Source of the DNA: Planococcus rifietoensis
Lineage (GTDB): Bacteria > Bacillota > Bacilli > Bacillales_A > Planococcaceae
Assembly (NCBI RefSeq): GCF_001465795.2
Contig: NZ_CP013659.2
Coordinates: forward strand, 62,001 to 126,000
Length of the DNA stretch: 64,000 nt
Direction: 5' to 3'
Shown here piece by piece: positions 7,842 through 16,633 of this stretch. Positions within the stretch are counted from its first letter, which is position 1. The number at the start of each line of letters is the position of its first letter. Made by a program: the position numbers and the translations under genes. The notes under the pieces were generated by a model that searched no databases, was not told the DNA's origin, and was given only the letters and a program-made list of their open reading frames with translations.

Positions 7842-8687
7842 ATGGAATGGAAAAATATATACCGCGGTATTTTGATGGGCATCAGCGATTTGATTCCGGG
7901 GGTCAGCGGAGGGACGATTGCGTTTATCCTTGGGATTTATGATCGCCTGCTTGAATCGATCAGCGGCTTTTTCAGCCGCGAATGGAAAAAACAGCTGGGC
8001 TTTCTCGTACCTCTAGGCATGGGGATCGTTATCACCTTATTATTGTTCAGCCGATTTATCGAATTTTTGCTGGAAAACCATTACGAAGCGACGCAATTTT
8101 TCTTCATGGGGCTGATCCTTGGGGTCTTGCCTTATATTATGAAGCAAGCGGAAGTGAAAAAGAATTTCACGGCGCGCCATTTGGTCATCTTGCTGGTCAT
8201 CGGGGCAGCGCTTGCTTCCATGGCCTTTATCCAGACCGATGATAATGTAGCGCCGATTACGGAATTGAGCTTGCCGACGTTCTTCCTGCTGTTTTTCTCT
8301 GGCTGGATCGCGAGCATGGCGATGCTGTTGCCTGGCATCAGCGGCTCGTTTATCTTGTTGTTGATCGGTGTTTATTCGACGGCCATCAACGCCTTATCGA
8401 CATTGAACTTGCCGATCGTCTTGGCAATCGGTGCCGGCGTCATGGTTGGATTTGTCGTCTCAAGTAAAGCGATCAGCTATTTGTTGGAGCATTTCACGTA
8501 TGTGACGTATGCGGCCATCATCGGCTTGATCCTTGGCTCGCTATTTGTCGTATTCCCAGGATTTGCGGCTGACCCAATGACCTTGGTGACTAGCCTGATT
8601 ACATTCACGGTCGGCTTATTGTTCACACTGTGGTTCAGTTCGCCGAAGAAAACCGATATTACGAGCGAACACAATGTGGAAGCTTAA
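7842..8687 (+). CDS. DUF368 family membrane protein, likely polyprenyl-phosphate transporter
   Basis: 281 residues with about eight membrane helices and the DUF368 hallmarks SDLIPGVSGGTIAFILGIYDRL and LLPGISGSFILLLIGVY, two inverted glycine-rich re-entrant motifs. DUF368 and DedA proteins were recently shown in Gram-positive and other bacteria to bring undecaprenyl phosphate back across the membrane (PopT and UptA work). UppP, which makes undecaprenyl phosphate outside the membrane, is encoded 1.3 kb downstream on the other strand, a fitting neighbour. AGGAG precedes the ATG. Assignment of the transport role is by family. Confidence 0.85.
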   Translation: MEWKNIYRGILMGISDLIPGVSGGTIAFILGIYDRLLESISGFFSREWKKQLGFLVPLGMGIVITLLLFSRFIEFLLENHYEATQFFFMGLILGVLPYIMKQAEVKKNFTARHLVILLVIGAALASMAFIQTDDNVAPITELSLPTFFLLFFSGWIASMAMLLPGISGSFILLLIGVYSTAINALSTLNLPIVLAIGAGVMVGFVVSSKAISYLLEHFTYVTYAAIIGLILGSLFVVFPGFAADPMTLVTSLITFTVGLLFTLWFSSPKKTDITSEHNVEA

Positions 8688-8701
8688 CAAATGAAAATAG
8701 C

Positions 8702-8742
8702 AAAGCGGACGGTGAAAAGCACTCCTTTTCCCGTCCGCTTTT
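8702..8742 (+). terminator. Rho-independent terminator after DUF368 gene
   Basis: AAAGCGGACGG pairs with CCGTCCGCTTT across an 18-base loop, followed by a short T run. Confidence 0.8.
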
Positions 8743-8836
8743 GGTATTTATTTAAGGAAAAAAGTAAAAAAGGCTTTTTGCTTTCCGGATTTCGCTTTTG
8801 CGATTACACTGAAATGAAGAGAAAGAGGTGATGCGT

Positions 8837-9964
8837 GTGCGGAAATTATTTGGCATCCTGTTGCTCATAGTCTTATTGTTTTTCACCCGCCCAGTATGGG
8901 AAGCGTCTGTCGAAGAATACGTCGACCTGGGCTTTTTGGATTCTGTAGATGAAGTGATCGGAAATGTAACAGCTGACACGGATGTTTCCAAAGCGCTCGA
9001 TGAAGCCAAGTATTTCACGACGCGCATCAGCCATCAATTGCAGGCGATGGTGACAGAAAGCTCAGCTGTCTTGCCTGAAGCGGTCGCAAAACCAGAGCTA
9101 TCGGATACGGATTCCATGGTGGCGGTCCATAATGTCACGCTTGGCATGAGCAAGGAGCAAGCCCAGCAAAAAGTCGGCTTGCCGCTGCGTTTGATGGAGA
9201 ATGAATATGGAACCGACTGGCATAGCTACCATCAGGATTACCAAAACTATGTGTTGCTGTCCTATGACAATAACGGCGAGGTCAACGGCATGTTCACCAA
9301 CCAGGATCTCATCTCTTCCACGGAAGGGTTCTCGATGGATTCGACCAAAACGCAAGTGCGCGAGTTATTCGGGACGCCGCTGACGAGCCTGCAAAAAGGG
9401 CGTGTGCAATATATTCTGGATTCGCGCGATGAGTATGACTTGTTTGAAACGGCGGATTCCTATACGACGGTTTTCTATGATGTCCACGAAGGGGATACGG
9501 TCACGGCGGTCCAGGTCATCGACAAGGATTTGGAAGAACAGCGCAGCGAAATTTACGCGGAGCCTTCACAGGAAGTGAAAGAAGGCTATGAATTGTTATT
9601 GTTCGAACTGACCAATTCAGCAAGAATCCAGCGCGAGCTACCGCTTTTGAAATGGGACGGTGAAACGATGGAAACGGCGCGTGACCATAGTCAGGAAATG
9701 GCGGATGAGCGTTATTTCAGCCATACCAACCCGGCTGGCCAATCACCTTTTGATCGCATGAAAGAAGATGGCATTACGTTCTTTATCGCCGGTGAAAACT
9801 TGGCATACGGGCAGTATAGCGCCGTATTCGCCCACGAAGGGCTCATGAATTCGATGGGCCACCGGGAAAACATCGTCAAGCCCGACTTCGGCTATCTCGG
9901 TGTCGGCGTTGCATTCAACTCGGACCAGCAGCCGTATTTCACGGCAAACTTCTTTAATCGCTAA
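8837..9964 (+). CDS. CAP (SCP/PR-1) domain surface protein with CAP-associated N-terminal domain
   Basis: 375 residues. A signal or anchor helix (residues 3-18) is followed by a Bacillus-type CAP-associated domain (about 95-230: VHNVTLGMSKEQAQQKVGLP, then a related second repeat GFSMDSTKTQVRELFGTP). A CAP domain lies at about 245-375, with DHSQEMADERYFSHTNPAGQSPF and GENLAYGQ. YkwD-like proteins with this plan are exported; their biochemical role is unclear, though CAP domains bind lipids or act on the cell wall. GTG 8837 is the likely start because GAGGTG ends at 8830; GTG 8828 and ATG 8831 lie within or against the Shine-Dalgarno. Confidence 0.85.
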   Translation: MRKLFGILLLIVLLFFTRPVWEASVEEYVDLGFLDSVDEVIGNVTADTDVSKALDEAKYFTTRISHQLQAMVTESSAVLPEAVAKPELSDTDSMVAVHNVTLGMSKEQAQQKVGLPLRLMENEYGTDWHSYHQDYQNYVLLSYDNNGEVNGMFTNQDLISSTEGFSMDSTKTQVRELFGTPLTSLQKGRVQYILDSRDEYDLFETADSYTTVFYDVHEGDTVTAVQVIDKDLEEQRSEIYAEPSQEVKEGYELLLFELTNSARIQRELPLLKWDGETMETARDHSQEMADERYFSHTNPAGQSPFDRMKEDGITFFIAGENLAYGQYSAVFAHEGLMNSMGHRENIVKPDFGYLGVGVAFNSDQQPYFTANFFNR

Positions 9965-9972
9965 GAAAAAAT

Positions 9973-10006
9973 CCCTCTATTGCATCTGCGCAATAGAGGG
10001 GTTTTT
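9973..10006. terminator. Bidirectional terminator
   Basis: CCCTCTATTGC pairs with GCAATAGAGGG, A-run on the left and T-run on the right. It serves the CAP gene and the converging uppP. Confidence 0.88.
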
Positions 10007-10008
10007 CA

Positions 10009-10839
10009 TTAGTTCAGTAAGAACCAAGCGAGCACGACGAGCGGGCCGACGATAAAGCAGTAGATCGCAAAATACTTGAGCTGGCCTTTTGCCATGATGT
10101 TCATGAACCATTTCAGCGAGAAGTACGAAGCAACGAGCGAGCCGACAAAGGCCATGATATACGGCACGGCCATTGTCGATAGATTATCGTCATTGACGAT
10201 ATCGGTGATGCTCAGCACAGCCCCGCCAAAACTGACCGGAATGAACAGCAGGAACGAAAAGCGCAATGCTGTCTCTTGGTTGATGCCGCGAGCCATAGCG
10301 GCAACAATTGTGGCACCGCTGCGGCTGATGCCCGGGATCAAAGCGACAGCCTGTGCGCCGCCGATGATCCAGGCATCTTTCATTGTCATATTGCCGTCTT
10401 TGCGTTGGCCTCGCATATTGCGGATGAACCAGAGCGCAAGACCGGTGACCACTAAGGTGATACCTACCGTGACGATTGTCGACAAATAGGAATCAATCGT
10501 ATCCTGGAATAAGACGCCGATGATGCCTGCAGGAATGGTCGCGACGACCAAATAAACGATGAACATGAAATCGCGCCGCGTTTCCGGCGTTTTTTCTTTG
10601 AAGAATTTCAAGCCGTTAATGACCAGCCGTTTAATGTCTTCGCGGTAAATGATCAAGACGGCAATCAGGGATGCGCTATTGACGAGCAAAGCAAAAGTCG
10701 AATTGCTTCCCTCGATTTCCACATCGAGAAAATATTGCGCAATCAGCAAGTGGCCGCTCGAAGAAATCGGGATCGGTTCCGTTAGCCCTTGAAATAGCCC
10801 GAGCAGTAAAAATTTAATGGTAAGCCATAATTGTTCCAT
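10009..10839 (-). CDS. uppP: Undecaprenyl-diphosphatase UppP (BacA)
   Basis: 276 residues, seven to eight membrane helices. It has both catalytic signatures of BacA-type phosphatases: [15 protein letters not shown] near the N-terminus and [10 protein letters not shown] at about residues 170-180. The enzyme removes one phosphate from undecaprenyl diphosphate on the outer face, recycling the lipid carrier of peptidoglycan and teichoic acid synthesis and giving some bacitracin resistance. AGGAGG lies about 9 bp before the ATG on the minus strand. Confidence 0.95.
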   Translation of the reverse strand: MEQLWLTIKFLLLGLFQGLTEPIPISSSGHLLIAQYFLDVEIEGSNSTFALLVNSASLIAVLIIYREDIKRLVINGLKFFKEKTPETRRDFMFIVYLVVATIPAGIIGVLFQDTIDSYLSTIVTVGITLVVTGLALWFIRNMRGQRKDGNMTMKDAWIIGGAQAVALIPGISRSGATIVAAMARGINQETALRFSFLLFIPVSFGGAVLSITDIVNDDNLSTMAVPYIMAFVGSLVASYFSLKWFMNIMAKGQLKYFAIYCFIVGPLVVLAWFLLN

Positions 10840-10987
10840 CTGTATGTATCCTCCAAATTCTATTCATTCTTGCAACTACAGTCATAAGACGTGCAGTGTT
10901 CGAAAAAGTTCACCTTACATAAAAACATATAATACCATATAATCGTGATAAACTGGGTATACACATGAAAGAAAGGAAGTGTAATAG

Positions 10988-12067
10988 GTGACAAATAAAT
11001 TATGGTTTCAAGCGGGCGTCGGAATCATCCTGACACTGGTCATCATTCGTTTATTCATCGAAGTCCAGGGGATTTTCGACCCGCTGTTCATCATTGCGGG
11101 AACGATTTTCGTGCCGCTGCTTCTCGGGGGCGTGTTGTTTTATTTGACGCGTCCGCTGCTGTATTTTTTGGAGAAACGCAAATTCCCGAAATGGGCCGCC
11201 ATTTTAACTATCGTTTTCTTGATTGTTTTGGTCTTTTATCTATTATTTGCAATGGTTGGGCCGGCGGTAACAAAGCAAGTCAACTCGCTTGTCGACAATG
11301 CCCCGGGCATTATCAATGACGTAGAAGACTACGCGCAGTATCTGCTCGCTCAGCGTGACCGCTTGCCGGATTCGCTGGAAGAGCAAATCAATGATATGAG
11401 CGGTCAAATTGGCGACCGCATCGGGGATATCGGCGGCTGGGTCGTGTCGTTCCTTACAAGTTTCATTTCGGGGGTCATTACGCTCGTTCTCGTGCCGTTC
11501 TTCTTGATTTACCTATTGATTGACCACCGCAAATTCGTGCCGTTCATTTCCGGCTTCTTTAGCGGACAGCGCAAGCTGTGGGTCATTAAGACCTTGAAAG
11601 ACATTGACCACACCTTGCGTTCGTATATCCAAGGTCAGCTGTTCGTCAGCTTTTTAGTTGGAGTAATGCTGTTAATCGGATATTTAATTATCGATTTGGA
11701 TTATGCGCTATTATTGGCGTTGATCGGCATGGCGACAAATGTCATCCCGTTTCTCGGGCCATATATCGCCGTCATCCCGGCGATATTGATCGCGTTGGTG
11801 CAGGATCCGATCATGGCAGTGTATGTTGCCATCATCATGTTGATTGCACAACAGATCGAGAGTAATTTCATCACGCCGAACGTCATGGGCAACGCACTCG
11901 ATGTCCACCCGCTGACAGTCATCACATTGATCCTGGCAGCCGGAAACATCGCGGGCATTTGGGGAATCATCCTCGCGATTCCGTTCTACGCGGTCGTGAA
12001 AACGATCATCAAAAATATTTACGCAAGGCGTCAGGAAATCCGCTCGACCGCAACAAGAGAAGTATAA
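10988..12067 (+). CDS. AI-2E family permease
   Basis: 359 residues with the AI-2E/PerM plan: membrane pairs at the N-terminus, a central soluble helical part (about 95-150: QVNSLVDNAPGIINDVEDYA), then further helices including FLGPYIAVIPAI and QQIESNFITPNVMG, the most conserved family segment. Members are called AI-2 exporters, but several are Na+(Li+)/H+ antiporters or have unknown cargo, so the substrate is open. GTG start with AAAGGAAG 7-8 bp upstream. Confidence 0.88.
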   Translation: MTNKLWFQAGVGIILTLVIIRLFIEVQGIFDPLFIIAGTIFVPLLLGGVLFYLTRPLLYFLEKRKFPKWAAILTIVFLIVLVFYLLFAMVGPAVTKQVNSLVDNAPGIINDVEDYAQYLLAQRDRLPDSLEEQINDMSGQIGDRIGDIGGWVVSFLTSFISGVITLVLVPFFLIYLLIDHRKFVPFISGFFSGQRKLWVIKTLKDIDHTLRSYIQGQLFVSFLVGVMLLIGYLIIDLDYALLLALIGMATNVIPFLGPYIAVIPAILIALVQDPIMAVYVAIIMLIAQQIESNFITPNVMGNALDVHPLTVITLILAAGNIAGIWGIILAIPFYAVVKTIIKNIYARRQEIRSTATREV

Positions 12068-12073
12068 GTGAGA

Positions 12074-12099
12074 ACCCGCAGTCCAGGCTGCGGGTTTTT
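12074..12099 (+). terminator. Rho-independent terminator after AI-2E permease gene
   Basis: ACCCGCAG pairs with CTGCGGGT, followed by five T. Confidence 0.85.
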
Positions 12100-12114
12100 C
12101 TTATGGCGAATTGC

Positions 12115-12169
12115 TTGACGGCAAATAGTTTACCCCCTAAACTACTATTAGTTGAGGGGGTAAACTATT
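12115..12169 (+). promoter_or_regulatory. Promoter with paired MarR-type operators
   Basis: TTGACG (12115-12120), 17 bp, TAAACT (12138-12143). Two 19-bp palindromes of one pattern overlap it: TAGTTTACCCCCTAAACTA (12126-12144, perfect arms) and TAGTTGAGGGGGTAAACTA (12149-12167, one mismatch), with centres 23 bp apart. Together they also make a perfect 15-bp inverted repeat (12124-12138 with 12155-12169). The second site runs over the Shine-Dalgarno of the MarR gene. Binding by that MarR protein is inference. Confidence 0.75.
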
Positions 12170-12170
12170 T

Positions 12171-12614
12171 ATGGATATGCGCATTAAAGAAGCAGTCGAA
12201 TTGTTTCAGGAAGTATTATTTTACGGAACGGAGCGGGTCATCCGTTCAGTGGACAATCCGTTATGGGAAGAGTTTTCCCCTGAGCAGATGCAATCGCTGA
12301 AACTCATTGGCAAAGAAGGCCAAATCACATCGGCAAGACTTGCGGTGCTGCAAGGTGTACATAAAAGCGCCGTCTCGAACCGGACAAAAAAACTATTGCA
12401 AAAAGAATTGATTCAAGTGGTCCAGACGGCAGACCGGCGGGAAAAGCTGCTTGAATTGACCGATGCCGGAAAATCGGTCCTCGAGGAGTCGGATAAAATT
12501 CTAGCAGAGTACTTGGAAAAGCTGATGTCAGAACAAGTCGACGACCAGGAGATCGAGCAATTCCTGGTGATTTTCAGAAAGCTCAGCGCAATCATGAAAA
12601 CGGATGGAGTGTAA
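12171..12614 (+). CDS. MarR family transcriptional regulator
   Basis: 147 residues with a MarR winged helix (about 35-105): the recognition region LQGVHKSAVSNRTKKLLQKEL and the wing DRREKLLELTDAGK are clear, flanked by dimerisation helices. It probably represses its own operon through the two palindromes upstream. Its stop is 3 bp before the MMPL transporter start, so the pair is one operon; the usual logic is a ligand that frees the repressor and induces efflux. GAGGGGG, part of the operator, is also the ribosome site. Confidence 0.92.
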   Translation: MDMRIKEAVELFQEVLFYGTERVIRSVDNPLWEEFSPEQMQSLKLIGKEGQITSARLAVLQGVHKSAVSNRTKKLLQKELIQVVQTADRREKLLELTDAGKSVLEESDKILAEYLEKLMSEQVDDQEIEQFLVIFRKLSAIMKTDGV

Positions 12615-12617
12615 AGG

Positions 12618-15239
12618 ATGCAAACGATACTGAAATTAAAATGGCCGATCATGATCGGGCTCATCGTATTGACAGCGGCATTGTTTTTAGTGGCGCCAAA
12701 TTTAACGGAACAAGCGGAAGAAGCAGGTTCGTTCCAATTGTCCGAACAAGCGGACTCGCAGCGTGCGGCAACGATACTGGAATCGGCTGATGTGTCAGGG
12801 CAGACGATTTCATTGGTGATCGAACTGGAGTCGGAACTCAATGAAACAAGCGAGCAGCAGATCGCGGACATGAGAGCGGAAATCGAAGCGCTCGGCGATC
12901 CTGTGACGACAGTGTTGGACCCATTTGAAAATGAAGAATTGGAAGCGCAGCTGGTGGCGGAAGATCGCCAGACGGTCTTGCTTCCGGTATCGATTGAAGG
13001 AACAGATGAAGAAGCGGCGGCACTCGCGGATGAAATCCGTGAAACGATTGTGCCGGACGATTTAACCGTCTACTTGACGGGTGAGGCAATCATCAACCAA
13101 GACGTTAACACCAGTGCCCAGGAAGGCCTGAAGAAAACCGAGATCATCACGGTAGTTTTGATTTTCGGCTTGCTGCTGGCGGTGTTCCGTTCGTTTATCA
13201 CGCCGATCATCCCGCTGGTGGCGGTAGGGCTCAGCTATTTGCTCAGTCAATCGCTCGTGGCGTTTTTCATCGATTGGTTCGGCTTCCCGGTTTCGAATTA
13301 CACGCAGATTTTCCTGGTGGCGATTCTGTTCGGTCTCGGGACCGATTACTGCATCTTGCTGCTCAGCCGCTATAAAGAAGAACTGACAGAAGGAAAAGGT
13401 GTACAGGAAGCGATTCTGAACACATACCGGACGGCAGGGAAGACTTTGTTCATCAGCGGCTTCTCCGGCTTTATTGCCTTTGCGGCTATCGGCTTTGCGG
13501 AATTCCCGATTTTCAAATCGGCAGTTGCCGTTGCGGTCGGCATCGCCGTCCTCCTCGTCGTTCTGTTTACCGTCATGCCGTTTTTCATGGCGGTGCTAAA
13601 AGACAAGCTGTTCTGGCCAAGTAAGGGCTCAGCGTCCCATAAAGACAGCAAGTTGTGGATCTGGATCGGCAAATTGTCCGTCAACCGTCCACTTTGGTCG
13701 ATGCTGCTTGTGGCGGCCATCACTGTTCCTTTGCTGTTCTCTTATAACAACGACCTGTCATTCAATACAGTAGACGAGATCAGCTCGGATTATGAATCGG
13801 TGAAAGGCCTCGATGCCATTGAATCGGCATTCGGCGCAGGCAATACGATGCCGGTCCAAGTCGTCATTAAAGGCGAAGAAAGCCTGACGGCAGAAGAAAC
13901 GATCCCGTATCTGGATGCTTTGGCGCAGGATATGGAAAAAGTTGAAGGTGTCGACATGGTTCGTGCCATTACTCGCCCTACCGGTTCGGTGATTGATGAA
14001 TTCTTCGTCGATCATCAGCTTGGCCTCATTGCAGAAGGGCTTGAAGAGGCGAATGCTGGAATTGGCGAAGTCCAGTCCGGCCTTGGTGAAATTGAAACAA
14101 ACCTGGAAACGATCAGTGGACAGGCAGGAGGCGCTGGCCTTCGCGAAGCAGCTGCAGGCTTGTCGCAAGTGAACGGGCAGCTTGAACAGATTTCAGGCGG
14201 CCTCCTGCAGACCGGCAATATTGAACAGACCGTCGGTGCGCTCGTTCAAGTGAATGCCGGGCTTTCAGAAATTGAACAAGGCTTAAACGGCGGCGCTGGC
14301 CAATACGATGAATTAGCTGCTGGCATCGGGGAACTTGCGCAAGGCGTCGGCGCTTCATCAGACGGCCTTACGGAAATCAGCGACGGCTTGACTGAAATCG
14401 CCGATACACTGACAGGCATCAGCGATAGCGAAGCGGTGCGCGGCACAGGCATTTACCTGCCTGAAGGCACTTTGGAACAAGAAGAGTTCGAACCGCTGCT
14501 TGATCGGTATGCATTTGCCGATGGCGAAGGCATGTTGATGGAAGTGGTGCTCGAAGAAGATCCCTATTCTCCGGAAGCGATCGACATCGTCACGAATTTA
14601 AAAGAAGCGGCTGAGAGAAGCATTAACGGTACGCCTCTTGAAGAAGTGGACATTGCATACGGCGGGGTGCCAAGTATCAATAGCGACTTGAAGGACATCT
14701 CCGAGAGTGACTTTACGCGTACGGTCAGCATTATGCTCATCAGTTTGTTCGTGGTATTGGCAGTGCTGTTGCGTTCTTTCATCATGCCGCTGTTTATGAT
14801 CGGCTCTCTCTTATTAACCTATTACAGTTCGATTGCGATCACCGAGTTGATTTTCGTCGGATGGCTCGGTTATGACGGCATTACATGGGCCGTTCCGTTC
14901 TTTGGCTTTGTCATGCTTGTCTCGCTCGGCATCGATTACTCGATCTTCCTGCTCGATCGTTACCGTGAAGAAGCTTTAACGGCCGCAGACTTCTCGAAAG
15001 CGATGCACCGGTCGATGGCGAAAATGGGAACAGTCATCATCACGGCTGCCATTTTGCTCGCCGGAACGTTCGGCGCGATGCTGCCATCCGGAGTGCTCAG
15101 CCTGATGCAGATCGCAACCATCGTCATCACTGGCTTGCTGCTTTACGGCTTGATCGTCTTGCCGCTGCTCGTGCCGGCAATTACCGTTTCATTTGCGGGC
15201 GGCGCTTGGTGGCCATTCGGATTGAAAAAGAAAAAATAA
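12618..15239 (+). CDS. MMPL/RND family efflux transporter (YdfJ/YdgH-like)
   Basis: 873 residues in two homologous halves, each with one membrane helix, a large outside domain and five further helices. The repeated motifs GLGTDYCILLLSRY and SLGIDYSIFLLDRY carry the Asp-Tyr pair used for proton coupling in MMPL proteins. The second outside domain (about 390-690) contains a Gly/Ala/Gln-rich helical repeat region around LEEANAGIGEVQSGLGEIE, likely a coiled-coil hairpin. The cargo is probably a lipid or hydrophobic compound. Co-transcribed with the MarR regulator in front. Confidence 0.92.
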   Translation: MQTILKLKWPIMIGLIVLTAALFLVAPNLTEQAEEAGSFQLSEQADSQRAATILESADVSGQTISLVIELESELNETSEQQIADMRAEIEALGDPVTTVLDPFENEELEAQLVAEDRQTVLLPVSIEGTDEEAAALADEIRETIVPDDLTVYLTGEAIINQDVNTSAQEGLKKTEIITVVLIFGLLLAVFRSFITPIIPLVAVGLSYLLSQSLVAFFIDWFGFPVSNYTQIFLVAILFGLGTDYCILLLSRYKEELTEGKGVQEAILNTYRTAGKTLFISGFSGFIAFAAIGFAEFPIFKSAVAVAVGIAVLLVVLFTVMPFFMAVLKDKLFWPSKGSASHKDSKLWIWIGKLSVNRPLWSMLLVAAITVPLLFSYNNDLSFNTVDEISSDYESVKGLDAIESAFGAGNTMPVQVVIKGEESLTAEETIPYLDALAQDMEKVEGVDMVRAITRPTGSVIDEFFVDHQLGLIAEGLEEANAGIGEVQSGLGEIETNLETISGQAGGAGLREAAAGLSQVNGQLEQISGGLLQTGNIEQTVGALVQVNAGLSEIEQGLNGGAGQYDELAAGIGELAQGVGASSDGLTEISDGLTEIADTLTGISDSEAVRGTGIYLPEGTLEQEEFEPLLDRYAFADGEGMLMEVVLEEDPYSPEAIDIVTNLKEAAERSINGTPLEEVDIAYGGVPSINSDLKDISESDFTRTVSIMLISLFVVLAVLLRSFIMPLFMIGSLLLTYYSSIAITELIFVGWLGYDGITWAVPFFGFVMLVSLGIDYSIFLLDRYREEALTAADFSKAMHRSMAKMGTVIITAAILLAGTFGAMLPSGVLSLMQIATIVITGLLLYGLIVLPLLVPAITVSFAGGAWWPFGLKKKK

Positions 15240-15273
15240 GTTTTAAAGGCTGCCTTATAATTACCTTGAAATG

Positions 15274-15310
15274 TCCGGAGAAAAAGAAGTCCTTTTTCTT
15301 CGGATATTTT
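15274..15310 (+). terminator. Rho-independent terminator after MMPL gene
   Basis: TCCGGAGAAAAAG can pair with CTTTTTCTTCGGA, followed by a T-rich stretch. Confidence 0.65.
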
Positions 15311-15339
15311 ATTTGTATGTTCGTGTTCGTCCAATCTCT

Positions 15340-15510
15340 TCAATTCAGAACATGTGATGGGAATGGAGACGGTGACTCCTGCGGGAGCAGTGACGGAGCC
15401 TTGCGACGGAGCGACGCGAGCTGAAGACCCTGGACTGAGCGCAGCGAGGGAAGCGGCTGAAGCCGTGCCCGCGGAAAGCGTCCGTCGAAATGGACATCAC
15501 TCATTTCTTA
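15340..15510. repeat. GC-rich REP-like intergenic element, type 1
   Basis: Most of the gene-free stretch 15311-15606 is this GC-rich, frame-free sequence. It contains GGTGACTCCTGCGGGAGCAG and ends in CCCGCGGAAAGCGTCC. A related element at 47341-47462 shares the order ACTCC, GCAGGAG and CCACGGAAAGCG. Such elements occur between genes in many Bacillaceae and Planococcaceae (recollection, not checked). No gene is supported here. Confidence 0.55.
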
Positions 15511-15606
15511 TGGGCAGCCCTTTTTCTATTATTTCGCAAACGGCGAAGCACACCGTATGCATGTTATAATGAAGTCAGAAATCCAAAGAAGAAATGGGGA
15601 TGTCCA

Positions 15607-16059
15607 GTGCTGACATTTGAGCAAAAACTAGAAGTGATCGAAGCGTTTCCGGAACTGACACGAAAAGAAGTATCGATGAAACGAGTTAACTTCCAATTTG
15701 AAGAAAGCCTCTACGATAAGAAAAATGTGGTCTATCATCTTCACCCGAACGGCAACGGTTTTGTCTTCGTCGGTGATTTGCCGCAATACGAAGCGGACAA
15801 CCGCGGCTTGGTCAACATCCGTGATTTTTCAGCGAGCCAGTTGCGCAGCATCATCGCCGATTCGATCGATTATTTGGGCCAGGAACCAGAACCCCCTTAT
15901 GATAAACGGTGGACCAATAGAGAAGGTGAAAAACTTGATCTTGTCTACGAAGAGCCTTTCTGGAATATCTATACAGGTAAAAACTTAGAAGAAAGTTTCG
16001 GCACGTTCGATGACGCTGAAGATTATCTGCTCGACCAAGGATTCAGCGAGCGAAAATAA
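15607..16059 (+). CDS. Conserved-looking hypothetical protein (150 residues)
   Basis: GTG 15607 begins MLTFEQKLEVIEAFPELTRKE; a longer open frame upstream runs into the REP-like element and is unlikely to be translated. The product is soluble, with several aromatic and acidic segments (VYHLHPNGNGFVFVGDLP, DKRWTNREGEKLDLVYEEP). I do not recognise the family. Its stop TAA shares one base with the ATG of the next GNAT gene, so the two are coupled. Confidence 0.7.
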   Translation: MLTFEQKLEVIEAFPELTRKEVSMKRVNFQFEESLYDKKNVVYHLHPNGNGFVFVGDLPQYEADNRGLVNIRDFSASQLRSIIADSIDYLGQEPEPPYDKRWTNREGEKLDLVYEEPFWNIYTGKNLEESFGTFDDAEDYLLDQGFSERK

Positions 16060-16511
16060 TGAACATCCGAAAATTGGGTATGTACGAGGAATTGCCGATC
16101 GGGCTGTTGCTGGAAGCGGATCCGTCTGAGCAGCTAGTCCGCGACTATTGTACTGGCGGTCATTGCTTTATCGCCGAATGGCAGGAAACCGTCGTGGGCG
16201 TGTTCGTCTTGACTGCGCTGGATTCCGAAACAGTCGAAATTAAAAACATTGCCCTTGCTGAGCGTGAGCGCGGCAAAGGGCTTGGCAAGCGCTTAGTGTT
16301 TTTGGCGCTCGAAGAAGCAAAAAAACTCGGTTTCTCGGCTGTCGAGATCGGCACCGGAAATTCGAGTTTGGCGCAATTGGCGCTCTACCAAAAATGTGGC
16401 TTCCGTATGAAATCGATTGACCGGGACTTTTTCATCCGCCATTACGAAGAGCCGATTTTTGAAAATGGCTTGCAGTGCCGGGATATGGTCCGGCTCGATT
16501 ATCGGTGGTAA
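16059..16511 (+). CDS. GNAT family N-acetyltransferase
   Basis: 150 residues. VEIKNIALAERERGKGLGKRLV is the beta-4 strand plus acetyl-CoA loop; LAQLALYQKCGFRMKSIDRDFF is the C-terminal GNAT part. The substrate is unknown. It overlaps the preceding hypothetical gene by one base, so both are translated from one message, and a terminator follows. Confidence 0.87.
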   Translation: MNIRKLGMYEELPIGLLLEADPSEQLVRDYCTGGHCFIAEWQETVVGVFVLTALDSETVEIKNIALAERERGKGLGKRLVFLALEEAKKLGFSAVEIGTGNSSLAQLALYQKCGFRMKSIDRDFFIRHYEEPIFENGLQCRDMVRLDYRW

Positions 16512-16514
16512 CAG

Positions 16515-16544
16515 GCGAATGCAGCAGATGCATTCGCTTTTTTT
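16515..16544 (+). terminator. Rho-independent terminator
   Basis: GCGAATGC pairs with GCATTCGC, followed by seven T. Confidence 0.85.
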
Positions 16545-16633
16545 GTCTTTAAATGTCAAAAGGCCGGCTTGTATGCGACGAAAAAGAGGAAAATTCTGAC
16601 CATTTTCGGTATGCTGAGAGAAGAGGTGAGGAC

